From: JAYZQT01 sp036136335 | GTDB lineage: Bacteria; Pseudomonadota; Alphaproteobacteria; MPNO01; UBA830 | Assembly: GCA_036136335.1 (NCBI GenBank) | Contig: JAYZQT010000062.1 | Span: 1-56,133 of the forward strand | Reading direction: 5' to 3' | Length of the DNA stretch: 56,133 bases | Part shown: in pieces, positions 35,304 to 42,907 of the stretch | How positions within the stretch are numbered: the first letter of the stretch is position 1 | Layout of the letters: every line of letters begins with the position of its first letter | Program-made: the position numbers and the translations under genes | Notes under the pieces: model-generated | What the model was told of the DNA's origin: nothing | Seen by the model: the letters and a program-made list of their open reading frames with translations, nothing else | The model's database searches: none

Positions 35304-36260
35304 TCAGGTTGTCAGCTCTTCAATGAGCGTTCTCAAAACTGCCCGTTCGCTCTCCTGCGAGAAAAGGGGGCGTCTTCCCGCGCACTGGGAGGCCAGTTTG
35401 TTCAGGAAGTCTGCATCGGTTTCAGATCGGTATAGCAGGCGTGCCAGGGCTTTTTCGTCTTTTGCCGGAAAATACCCGGAATAGTCTTCACCCAAAAGGC
35501 CAACATTACCGTCGATATGGGAGGCAATGACTGGCACGCCGCAAACAATACTCTCCGAAACCACATTCGCGCCGCCTTCAGCCACAGAGCTGATGACCAT
35601 TGCATGGCTGCGCGCAAACTGGCGGCGCACCTGCCAACCGCGCACCTCCCCTCGCCAGATGTACCGTCGATTGTTCCGGGTTTCCTCCGGGGCCTTTTCT
35701 GCCCAGAGATCATCATGTGCTTTGCCAACATGAACGATTCGCAGTCGGGAACGATCTGGAACCAGGCGTGCGGCACAGGCTGTTCGGAGTGGATCTTTTA
35801 CCTCGCGCAGGTGTCCGGCAACAAATACCTCGAACCAGCGGGTCGAGGGTACTCGTGGCACGGTGAGTGGCGGGGCGGACTGGTGGATCACGGAGAGTTT
35901 CTGCGCGAACCGCTCAGGTATTGCCCGCTCGGTCAGTTCGTGGAGACAGATTAGTCGGTCCGCCCTGTCCATTGATCCGAGAGTAACTTCGGTGTGGCTG
36001 TACTGAAATTCGTATATGTCGGTGCCAGCCAGTAGCACTGCTAACGGCCGGCTCGGAAACCGGTCGGAAAAAGCCTGAATGGAATTTGCGGACCGCCAGG
36101 CATGTACCGCAATCATCATGTCAGCGTTACCGTCTTCATCTGTTTCTGAAATCTCTACCCGGTGTCCAAATTCCCTTAGAAAACCGGCCCAGCGAACTGC
36201 TGTTGTACGATTTCCGGATTTGGACTGTTTCCCCGCGGGCGTGACAAGGCTAATCTTCAT
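35304..36260 (-). CDS. senB: SenB-type selenosugar synthase (glycosyltransferase)
   Basis: 318 residues with the GT-B layout of the glycosyltransferase family seen beside selD and EgtB-like genes. The N-terminus is MKISLVTPAGKQSKSGNRTTA with RWAGFLREFGHRVEI, then MMIAVHAWRSANSIQAF, LLAGTDIYEFQ and, in the C-terminal domain, SSVAEGGANVVSESIVCGVPVIASHIDGNVGLLG with the donor-binding glutamates. SenB uses selenophosphate and a UDP-sugar to build a selenosugar, the first C-Se bond of selenoneine. Its stop lies two bases from the selD stop (convergent) and its start 22 bases from senA (divergent), so it is embedded between its pathway partners on the other strand. Confidence 0.85.
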   Translation of the reverse strand: MKISLVTPAGKQSKSGNRTTAVRWAGFLREFGHRVEISETDEDGNADMMIAVHAWRSANSIQAFSDRFPSRPLAVLLAGTDIYEFQYSHTEVTLGSMDRADRLICLHELTERAIPERFAQKLSVIHQSAPPLTVPRVPSTRWFEVFVAGHLREVKDPLRTACAARLVPDRSRLRIVHVGKAHDDLWAEKAPEETRNNRRYIWRGEVRGWQVRRQFARSHAMVISSVAEGGANVVSESIVCGVPVIASHIDGNVGLLGEDYSGYFPAKDEKALARLLYRSETDADFLNKLASQCAGRRPLFSQESERAVLRTLIEELTT

Positions 36261-36282
36261 GGCTTCAAACTAACGAAGAATT

Positions 36283-37593
36283 ATGACGGCACAAGTTTCG
36301 ACTGAACATCTATCAGCAATTATGCAAAGCGCCCGTCGCCGGACCCTTGAACTGCTGGACGGACTTACAGACGTGCAGCTCGTGGGGCCCAGGCTGCCTA
36401 TCGTTAATCCCCTGATCTGGGAAATTGGTCATGTGGCCTGGTTTTACGAGTTCTTCATTCTGCGTCAGGAATATGGCCACCGCCCATTGCTAGACCGGGG
36501 TGACCTGCTCTACGATTCGATCGCGATAGCCCACAATACCCGATGGGACCTCCCCGTATATCCGTTAACCGAGATGAAAGATTATATGGCACGGGTGCTG
36601 GATACCCTTCTTGATCGTCTTGATCACGGACTGGCAGGAGAACGGGACAGTTATCTTTATCAGTTCACAACGTTCCATGAGGACATGCACAACGAGGCCT
36701 TCACCTGGGCGCGGCAGACACTTGCCTATCCCAAACCTTCTTTTTTTTCTGAAGACGCCACGCCTAATCATGTGCCAGTTTCCGGTTCGCTCCGCGGTGA
36801 TGCGGTCGTGCCCGGCGGTTCTTTTCGAATAGGCTCGTGTTCTGACGACCGGTTTGTGTTCGATAATGAGAAGTGGGCGCACGATATACACCTGGAGCAA
36901 TACAGGATGGCCCGCACGCCCGTGACCTGCGGCCAGTTTTCCGAATTTGTCGAGGATGGCGGTTATGAAGATAATATGCTCTGGTCGGATGACGGATATG
37001 CTTGGCGAGAAGAGGTGTGCGCCAAACACCCGGTATACTGGGCTCGCGATAAAACCGGGAGTTGGCGGATCCGGCTATTCGACCGGTGGAACGATTTCTC
37101 GCCCGATCAGCCGGTGGTACATGTAAACTGGCATGAAGCCAGCGCATATTGCATTTGGGCAGGGCGTCGGTTGCCGACGGAGGCGGAATGGGAATTTGCC
37201 GCCACCATGCGCCCTTCCGGAAACAACACGCTTGTTACTGCTGCCTATCCATGGGGTGACGCTGCCCCCAGCGCGGATCGGGTGAATATGGATGGATTTT
37301 TACTCGGATGCGCTGATGTGGCTGACTACGAAGGTGGGGACAGTGCCTGGGGTTGCCGTCAAATGATCGGAAATGTATGGGAATGGACGGCGGACACGTT
37401 CAATCCGTTTCCAGGGTTTGCCCCGGATGACTACAAGGAGTATTCCGAACCATTGTTTGGAGTCACGAAAGTACTTCGCGGAGGTTCCTGGGTGACACGA
37501 AGCCGGTATATCAACTCAAGATATCGCAACTATTTCGGACCAGAGCGTCGGGATATATTTTCCGGATTTAGAACCTGTGCGGTAGATGCCTGA
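36283..37593 (+). CDS. senA: SenA-type selenoneine synthase (EgtB-like)
   Basis: 436 residues with EgtB architecture. A DinB_2 helical domain carries His50 (IWEIGHVAW) and the iron motif HxxxHxE in FHEDMHNEAF (His132, His136, Glu138), matching the three-His site of ergothioneine sulfoxide synthases. An FGE-sulfatase (SUMF1) domain follows from about 180, with VNWHEASAYCIWAGRRLPTEAEWEFAA and GNVWEWTADTFNPFPGF and a closing LRGGSWVTRSRYINSRYRN. SenA is the iron enzyme that joins a selenosugar to hercynine. EgtB and SenA are hard to tell apart by eye; SenB and SelD next door favour SenA. No egtD (hercynine) gene is in the window. Confidence 0.82.
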   Translation: MTAQVSTEHLSAIMQSARRRTLELLDGLTDVQLVGPRLPIVNPLIWEIGHVAWFYEFFILRQEYGHRPLLDRGDLLYDSIAIAHNTRWDLPVYPLTEMKDYMARVLDTLLDRLDHGLAGERDSYLYQFTTFHEDMHNEAFTWARQTLAYPKPSFFSEDATPNHVPVSGSLRGDAVVPGGSFRIGSCSDDRFVFDNEKWAHDIHLEQYRMARTPVTCGQFSEFVEDGGYEDNMLWSDDGYAWREEVCAKHPVYWARDKTGSWRIRLFDRWNDFSPDQPVVHVNWHEASAYCIWAGRRLPTEAEWEFAATMRPSGNNTLVTAAYPWGDAAPSADRVNMDGFLLGCADVADYEGGDSAWGCRQMIGNVWEWTADTFNPFPGFAPDDYKEYSEPLFGVTKVLRGGSWVTRSRYINSRYRNYFGPERRDIFSGFRTCAVDA

Positions 37594-37620
37594 ACATTGA
37601 TAAAAATGGGGAAATTACAG

Positions 37621-38601
37621 ATGCAAGGAAAGATTGCGCTCGAAGAACACTATGCTATCGAAGATACACTGCAGGATTCTGCCGGGTATCTTCCGGATGA
37701 GTTATGGGGAGAGTTGTCCGGCCGTCTTCTCGACATTGAGGGTCGACGAATCGATGAGATGGATCAGAACGGCGTGGAAATGATGATCCTTTCGCTTAAT
37801 GCGCCTGCTGTTCAAGCTATCCCGGATCGCACCAGGGCAAACGAGGTGGCAAGAAAATCGAACGACATGCTTGCTGAATGGGTCCAGCGGAAACCGGGCC
37901 GGTTTCGAGGTTTTGCGGCGCTTCCACTCCAGGATGTTGACATGGCCTGTGCCGAATTGGACCGCTGCATTAACGATCTCGGTTTTGTAGGGGCGCTTGT
38001 AAATGGATTTTCCCAGATCGATACGGAAGAGTCTGCCGTGTATTATGATTTGCCGCAGTTTGCGCCGTTCTGGGACCAGATGGCCAAACACGATGTTCCG
38101 TTATACCTGCATCCTCGAAATCCATTGCCGAGCATGGCCCAGATCTATGATGGCCATCCCTGGCTTATGGGGCCGACATGGGCATTCGGGCAGGAGACAG
38201 CTGTGCATTCCCTGCGCCTGATGGCCTCGGGATTGTTTGACAGGCACCCGGATCTGCAGATCGTCCTGGGACATATGGGTGAAGGATTGCCTTACAGCAT
38301 CTGGCGGGTCGACAACCGGAATAAATGGGTGGGAGACAAGCGGGCCTATCCGGCTAAGAAGATGCTCGGCGAGTATTTTCAAAATAACTTTTATATCACC
38401 ACAGCCGGGAATTTCCGGACGCAGACGTTAATTGATGCAATGCTGGAGATTGGCTCAGACCGGATCCTTTTCTCGGCTGACTGGCCATTTGAAAATGTTG
38501 ACCATGCTGCTGACTGGTTCGACAGCTGTACTATAAGTGAGGGGGATCGCCTTAAAATCGGTCGCACCAATACCCTAAGGCTGTTTGGCATTGATATTTA
38601 G
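37621..38601 (+). CDS. Gamma-resorcylate decarboxylase-like amidohydrolase
   Basis: 326 residues of the amidohydrolase-2 (ACMSD) family. From the ATG at 37621 the residues Glu8 and His10 (LEEHYA), His164 (LYLHPRNPLP), His218 (LGHMGEG) and Asp287 (SADWPFE) fall at the same numbers I recall for the metal and catalytic residues of bacterial 2,6-dihydroxybenzoate (gamma-resorcylate) decarboxylase. The signature stretches ILSLNAPAVQAIPD and TTAGNFRTQTLIDA also agree. It should catalyse reversible non-oxidative decarboxylation of a hydroxybenzoate with a divalent metal. It begins 27 bases after senA on the same strand and ends six bases from the convergent znuB stop. A role in selenium metabolism is unproven. 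Confidence 0.87.
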   Translation: MQGKIALEEHYAIEDTLQDSAGYLPDELWGELSGRLLDIEGRRIDEMDQNGVEMMILSLNAPAVQAIPDRTRANEVARKSNDMLAEWVQRKPGRFRGFAALPLQDVDMACAELDRCINDLGFVGALVNGFSQIDTEESAVYYDLPQFAPFWDQMAKHDVPLYLHPRNPLPSMAQIYDGHPWLMGPTWAFGQETAVHSLRLMASGLFDRHPDLQIVLGHMGEGLPYSIWRVDNRNKWVGDKRAYPAKKMLGEYFQNNFYITTAGNFRTQTLIDAMLEIGSDRILFSADWPFENVDHAADWFDSCTISEGDRLKIGRTNTLRLFGIDI

Positions 38602-38607
38602 CTGCCT

Positions 38608-39399
38608 TTAGCTTGACCGCGGTAACGGTACCCCGATTGAGGTTATGTAGATTAGGGCGGCCGCTACGACAATAGCGGGGCCCGAAGGCAGATCCCATAA
38701 AAGTGAAGCCTGGAGCCCAAGTGCTACAGCAAATGACCCGGCCATAGCGGAAAACAAAGCCATCTGTTCGGGTGTTCGGGCAATACGTCTTGCCGCTGCG
38801 GCTGGTATAATAAGAAGGGACGTTACGAGCAGTATACCTACGACTTTCATTGCCATGGCAATGACCAGTGCGAAAAGCATCATGAAGACGATCTGGGTTC
38901 TCATGACCTTGACGCCCTCTATCTCTGCGAGGTCTTCGTGCACGGTTATCGCGATTAGGTCTTTCCAGAGCCACACAAGGGCCAAAAGGGCTATGACGCC
39001 ACCCCCATATATCCATGCGATCTCGGTCAGAGTGACTGCCAGTATATCGCCGAACAGATATGCCATTAGGTCGATGCGGAGGGTCGAGATTAGCGAGATA
39101 CCGACCAGTCCAAGCGCGAGTGAAGAATGTGCGAGTATTCCGAGGAGCGTGTCTTCAGCAAGGTGCCTCTGCCGGCGTAGGTATACCAGGGCTGCCGCTA
39201 TAAGAAGGCATACGCAGACAATCCCAACATTTGCGCTGATCCCCGCCACGAAGCCGACGGCGACACCCAGTAAGGCCGAATGGGCCAGCGTATCCCCAAA
39301 ATAGGCCATCCGCCTCCACACCACGAATACTCCTATCGCCCCCATTACCACGGCAATGCCAATGCCCGCTGCCAGCGCGTAAAGGACAAAATCAGGCAT
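38608..39399 (-). CDS. znuB: Zinc ABC transporter permease ZnuB
   Basis: 263 residues of the ABC-3 permease family, with about eight membrane segments: FVLYALAAGIGIAVVMGAIGVFVVWR at the start, GDTLAHSALLGVAVGFV with the conserved coupling region, and GILLVTSLLIIPAAAARRIA near the end. ATG at 39399 starts a standard ZnuB and overlaps the end of znuC by eight bases; a longer frame is open upstream but lies inside znuC. With ZnuC and ZnuA it imports Zn2+. Confidence 0.92.
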   Translation of the reverse strand: MPDFVLYALAAGIGIAVVMGAIGVFVVWRRMAYFGDTLAHSALLGVAVGFVAGISANVGIVCVCLLIAAALVYLRRQRHLAEDTLLGILAHSSLALGLVGISLISTLRIDLMAYLFGDILAVTLTEIAWIYGGGVIALLALVWLWKDLIAITVHEDLAEIEGVKVMRTQIVFMMLFALVIAMAMKVVGILLVTSLLIIPAAAARRIARTPEQMALFSAMAGSFAVALGLQASLLWDLPSGPAIVVAAALIYITSIGVPLPRSS

Positions 39400-40141
39400 G
39401 ATGGTGATCATGGTGGTGGGAATAGACCGCCACGGACGCGGCCGCCTCGCCAAAGAGTTCAAGGTATGCAGGATCCTGCGATACATCTCCTGGTAGTCCC
39501 GAGCAGCACACATGCCCGTTTAGGCACACCACACGATCGGTTGCAGACATAACCATGTGAAGGTCGTGGGAAACAAGAAGAATTCCACACTCCCGCGTAT
39601 CACGTATGCGGTGAATCAAATCATAAAATTCAATCTGACCGTGTACATCCACGTTTGCCATAGGCTCATCGAGCGCAAGAAAGTCAGGTTTCCGAAGAAG
39701 GGCCCTTGCCAGAAGAACCCGTTTGAGTTCACCACCTGACAGCAGTCCGATCTCCTGACGCCAGACATTCTGGGCATTCACCTCCTCGAGCATTGATTGG
39801 AGTGTTGCTGTGTCGGTCACCCCTGTCATTTCGAGAAACCGGCGAACGTCCAGAGGCAGGGTGCGGTCTACCGCCAGCGTCTGCGGCGTATAACCCATTC
39901 GGAGGTTTTTATTGCGCAAGACCTCGCCCTTCTCGAGACGTTCAAGTCCGAGTAACGCACGAACGAGGGTTGTTTTTCCAGATCCATTGGGCCCGATGAG
40001 TGTGACAATCTCACTTCTGCGGACGGCAATATCAACACCATCCAGAACCACACTGCGTCCGTGACGCACGTTGATATCTCGACCACGGATCAGGGGTTCC
40101 GAGTTAATTTTTGTGCTGTCAGGCACCACCGGTCTCCGCAC
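39392..40141 (-). CDS. znuC: Zinc ABC transporter ATPase ZnuC
   Basis: 249 residues. Walker A GPNGSGKTTLVRALLGLE, signature GLLSGGELKRVLLARAL, Walker B FLALDEPMANVD and the H-loop LVSHDLHMV are all present. The C-terminus ends in a histidine cluster (SHHHDHHHA) typical of ZnuC proteins and likely to bind zinc. It starts at GTG (40141), which overlaps the zur stop by 23 bases; nearby in-frame GTG codons at 40129 and 40126 are alternative starts. Cotranscribed with zur and znuB. Confidence 0.92.
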   Translation of the reverse strand: MRRPVVPDSTKINSEPLIRGRDINVRHGRSVVLDGVDIAVRRSEIVTLIGPNGSGKTTLVRALLGLERLEKGEVLRNKNLRMGYTPQTLAVDRTLPLDVRRFLEMTGVTDTATLQSMLEEVNAQNVWRQEIGLLSGGELKRVLLARALLRKPDFLALDEPMANVDVHGQIEFYDLIHRIRDTRECGILLVSHDLHMVMSATDRVVCLNGHVCCSGLPGDVSQDPAYLELFGEAAASVAVYSHHHDHHHA

Positions 40142-40616
40142 AGTCCGGGCACAGGCCTAGTATCTCGATGGTAGGCCGGGTCACGGAAAACCCAGCTACG
40201 GCCGCCTTTTTCTGGATAATTATCTCTATTTCCGGGTCATCCAGTTCACCCACCTGACTGCATTTACTACAGATTAAAAATTGCCCCATGTGTTTTCCAC
40301 TCGGCTGACTACAGCCTACAAATGAGTTTAGAGATTCAATCTTGTGAACGAAGCCATGTTCTTGCAGAAATTCCAGTGCCCGGTACACAGTGGGCGGAGC
40401 TGCGCCGCGTTTTCCGACCCGGAGTGCGTCCAGAATATCATACGCCCCGGTAGGGGCGTGGCGATCCCAAACTATTTTCAGAACCTGCCGTCTGAGGGGC
40501 GTAAAACGGAGGCCACGTTCTCGGCAAATACGGTCAGCTTGAGCGATCGCATCAGCGACGCATGTGTCGTGATTATGTGCCTGTTCCCGGAAGAGTGGTT
40601 TCTTGGGCGTATGCAT
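40119..40616 (-). CDS. zur: Zinc uptake regulator Zur (Fur family)
   Basis: 165 residues with the Fur-family winged helix (RGLRFTPLRRQVLKIVWDR; APPTVYRALEFLQEHGFVHKIES) and the two structural-zinc CxxC pairs, CSKC near 117 and CPDC near the C-terminus. With zinc bound, Zur represses zinc uptake genes. It is the first gene of the zur-znuC-znuB operon and is divergent from znuA, with a palindromic operator between them, so it should repress itself and the transporter. Confidence 0.92.
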   Translation of the reverse strand: MHTPKKPLFREQAHNHDTCVADAIAQADRICRERGLRFTPLRRQVLKIVWDRHAPTGAYDILDALRVGKRGAAPPTVYRALEFLQEHGFVHKIESLNSFVGCSQPSGKHMGQFLICSKCSQVGELDDPEIEIIIQKKAAVAGFSVTRPTIEILGLCPDCAETGGA

Positions 40617-40668
40617 TGACGTTCCTTTTCACTGCAGACTTGTTTGGCGACATACAGCTGATAAAGTA

Positions 40669-40686
40669 GTTATATTATATCATAAC
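40669..40686. promoter_or_regulatory. Zur box between zur and znuA
   Basis: GTTATATTATATCATAAC forms inverted ends GTTAT/ATAAC, and inside it ATTATATCATAAC matches the alphaproteobacterial GTTAT-N3-ATAAC type Zur site in all but one half-site base. It lies in the short divergent region, 14 bases before the znuA ATG and about 50 bases before the zur start, where it can block both promoters. Confidence 0.7.
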
Positions 40687-40699
40687 ATTGAATAGGGGA

Positions 40700-41659
40700 A
40701 TGGTGTTGAGACGGCTCCGAATTTACGCAACAGCCTTTTTTTTGTTGGGCGTGTGTACAAATGAAATCCGTGCCGAGGGTTTGAGGGTTGTTGTAACAAT
40801 ACCACCCGTGCATTCACTGGCTTCCATGGTGATGAAAGGCGTCGGTACCCCGCATCTTTTGGTGAAAGGGACGGAATCGCCACATGATTTCGCAATGCGC
40901 CCCTCTCACGTCAGACTGTTGACATCAGCCGACATAATTATACGGGTCGCACAAAACTTGGAGGGTTTTCTCGAGAAGCCTCTGAGAACGTTACCAGCCT
41001 CGATCGAAGTTATTGAACTGATAAAACTTCCGGGAATGAAACTTTTTAAAATACGTCGGAATCTTCACCACGATCATGGCGACGCCCACGACCACGAGTC
41101 CCCAGCGGCGCACAGGAGCCCGCCTGATACACTGGGGCACACGGATGTGATTGATCCTCACCTGTGGTTAGATACTGATAACGCCTCAAAAATTGTAACT
41201 AGGATTGCCGATATCCTGTCCCGGAAAGACCCGAAAAATGCGTCACTTTATGCAGAAAATGCTGCAGGGAGTGTGAGGCGACTGGCGCAACTAAAAAAAG
41301 AGGTCGAGACCATCCTCAATCCCATTAAAACCCGGGCATTTCTGGTATTTCACCACGCGTATCAGTATTACCTCAGGGAATTTGACCTTCGGATGGGTGC
41401 TGCTTTAATTTTAAGTTCTGAAATCAGGCCTGGCGCCCGTCGTCTCGCGGAGATCCGCACTCTGATAAGGGACAACGCCGCAAATTGTGTTTTTGCAGAA
41501 CCCCAGTTTTCACAGGGTCTCGTCAGGACGGTAGTTCGCGGGACGACGGCGAAGGTTGGTATTCTGGATCCACTTGGGTCAGAATTACCGCGTGGAGCAG
41601 AACAGTACCCAAGTTTGATAAAAAATCTGGCTCAAAACCTTGCGTCATGCCTGAGATAG
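40700..41659 (+). CDS. znuA: Zinc-binding periplasmic protein ZnuA
   Basis: 319 residues. Signal peptide (LRRLRIYATAFFLLGVCTNEIRA) followed by the cluster A-1 solute-binding fold: VVVTIPPVHSLASMVMKGVG, ESPHDFAMRPSHVRLL (zinc-ligand His), DPHLWLDTDNASKI, and AFLVFHHAYQYYLREF (His ligand). A histidine-rich loop (HHDHGDAHDHESPAAH) near 120-137 is typical of ZnuA. The start is uncertain: AGGGGA lies one base before the ATG at 40700, so GTG at 40703 or TTG at 40706 may be the real start. Divergent from zur. Confidence 0.92.
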   Translation: MVLRRLRIYATAFFLLGVCTNEIRAEGLRVVVTIPPVHSLASMVMKGVGTPHLLVKGTESPHDFAMRPSHVRLLTSADIIIRVAQNLEGFLEKPLRTLPASIEVIELIKLPGMKLFKIRRNLHHDHGDAHDHESPAAHRSPPDTLGHTDVIDPHLWLDTDNASKIVTRIADILSRKDPKNASLYAENAAGSVRRLAQLKKEVETILNPIKTRAFLVFHHAYQYYLREFDLRMGAALILSSEIRPGARRLAEIRTLIRDNAANCVFAEPQFSQGLVRTVVRGTTAKVGILDPLGSELPRGAEQYPSLIKNLAQNLASCLR

Positions 41660-41700
41660 CAAAGCCTTGTCGGGCGCGCAAGAAACAAAAGGATTCATAA

Positions 41701-42315
41701 ATGCCTGTAAATCGCCTGCCGCCTGATATTGATCCTGAGTCTCTCTGTCGCCTGCCCTTTCCGGACCCCGACGGATTGGATCCGGAGAGTAGGGAAACAT
41801 ATGATGATCTTTCTGATCCTGCCGGAGGTTCGCTGGCGGGGCTTCGCGGTCCAGGCGGCATTCGGCTCCACAGCCCTGTGGTTTCCAATGGGCTCCGCCC
41901 AGTCAATCAATATCTGCGAACCCCGGACGTTATCAATGCAAGGATACGTGAACTCGCCATCCTGGTAACGGCTCGCGAACACGATTGCGAATTTGAATGG
42001 GCTGCGCATGAGGCTGAAGCAAGGAAAGAGGGTGTTTCTGATGATGTAATCGAGACAGTGCGAAACAGTCGTTCTACGGTCGGTCTTGATGAGGTTGATT
42101 CCGCTATAATTGAATTCGGGCGCGAGTTATTCGGATGTCGGCAAGTGACACCGGAGACCTACGCCCGTATAGGCCATCTTTTTGATAGACGGTTACTTGT
42201 GGATCTGGTCAATCTAATGGGAATGTATGCCATGACAGCGGCTGTATTGATCGCATTCGATGCACAATTGGCGGATGGCGCAGCAACACGATTGCCAGCT
42301 CGACAGCCTGGTTAG
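41701..42315 (+). CDS. Carboxymuconolactone decarboxylase-fold protein
   Basis: 204 residues with the CMD fold: LRTPDVINARIRELAILVTAREHDCEFEWAAHEAEARKEGVSDDVIETV is the family core (region 78-128), in which Cys and His sit as in CMD proteins but without the AhpD CxxC pair. The second half (EFGRELFGCRQVTPETYARIGHLF, then LVDLVNLMGMYAMTAAVLIAF) repeats the family pattern. These proteins act as decarboxylases, peroxidase-like enzymes or unknown enzymes. It overlaps the next, convergent CMD gene by four bases. Confidence 0.85.
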   Translation: MPVNRLPPDIDPESLCRLPFPDPDGLDPESRETYDDLSDPAGGSLAGLRGPGGIRLHSPVVSNGLRPVNQYLRTPDVINARIRELAILVTAREHDCEFEWAAHEAEARKEGVSDDVIETVRNSRSTVGLDEVDSAIIEFGRELFGCRQVTPETYARIGHLFDRRLLVDLVNLMGMYAMTAAVLIAFDAQLADGAATRLPARQPG

Positions 42316-42842
42316 GCCGGCTCAAGATCTACCTCCAGCGCCTGCAGCACTCGGGCATGAGAGATGTAAGCGCCGATCATCAGCGTTAATTCGACAATTT
42401 GCCGGTTGCTGAAATGGTTTCGCAGCGGTGCGAAGATCTCGTCCGGGACAATGATATCCCGCACAATGGCATCGACGTAACCCAGAACAGCCTGTTCCGA
42501 GCCATCAAAAACACCCGCCGCTGACCAGTCTTTCAAAGCATTACACTCATCATTTGAAAGACCCTCTTCCTGCGCCAGTTTTGGCACATGTTGCCGGAGC
42601 ACATAGGCCGAAGCTACAAGGTGAGCCATACGTATGATGACAATTTCCCTTAAGCGACCGCTGATTTTGGTTCCCCATCGAACCTGGTTGATGTGATTGA
42701 ACCAGCTTTCGGCCAGTGGCGGACTATGAAGCAGGATCCGGTATACATTGATAAGACTGCCTTCACGGCGGCCCCGGATTTGTTCAATGAGATCGGACTG
42801 ATCGGGTAAATCGTCCGAGTTAAGAAGGGGGACACGAGCCAT
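42312..42842 (-). CDS. Second carboxymuconolactone decarboxylase-fold protein
   Basis: 176 residues, CMD fold: YRILLHSPPLAESWFNHINQVRWGTKISGRLREIVIIRMAHLVASAYVLRQHVP and then SEQAVLGYVDAIVRDIIVPDEIFAPLRNHFSNRQIVELTLMIGAYISHARVLQAL. No CxxC is present; the first half has Ala-Ser-Ala-Tyr where redox-active relatives have Cys. It is a distant paralogue of the preceding gene, arranged tail to tail with it and overlapping by four bases. Confidence 0.85.
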   Translation of the reverse strand: MARVPLLNSDDLPDQSDLIEQIRGRREGSLINVYRILLHSPPLAESWFNHINQVRWGTKISGRLREIVIIRMAHLVASAYVLRQHVPKLAQEEGLSNDECNALKDWSAAGVFDGSEQAVLGYVDAIVRDIIVPDEIFAPLRNHFSNRQIVELTLMIGAYISHARVLQALEVDLEPA

Positions 42843-42907
42843 TTTTTCTACTCTGTTGCGAATGAAGTTCTTTGAAACGATTATACCGAAATAGGGGGAA
42901 TGTGCTT

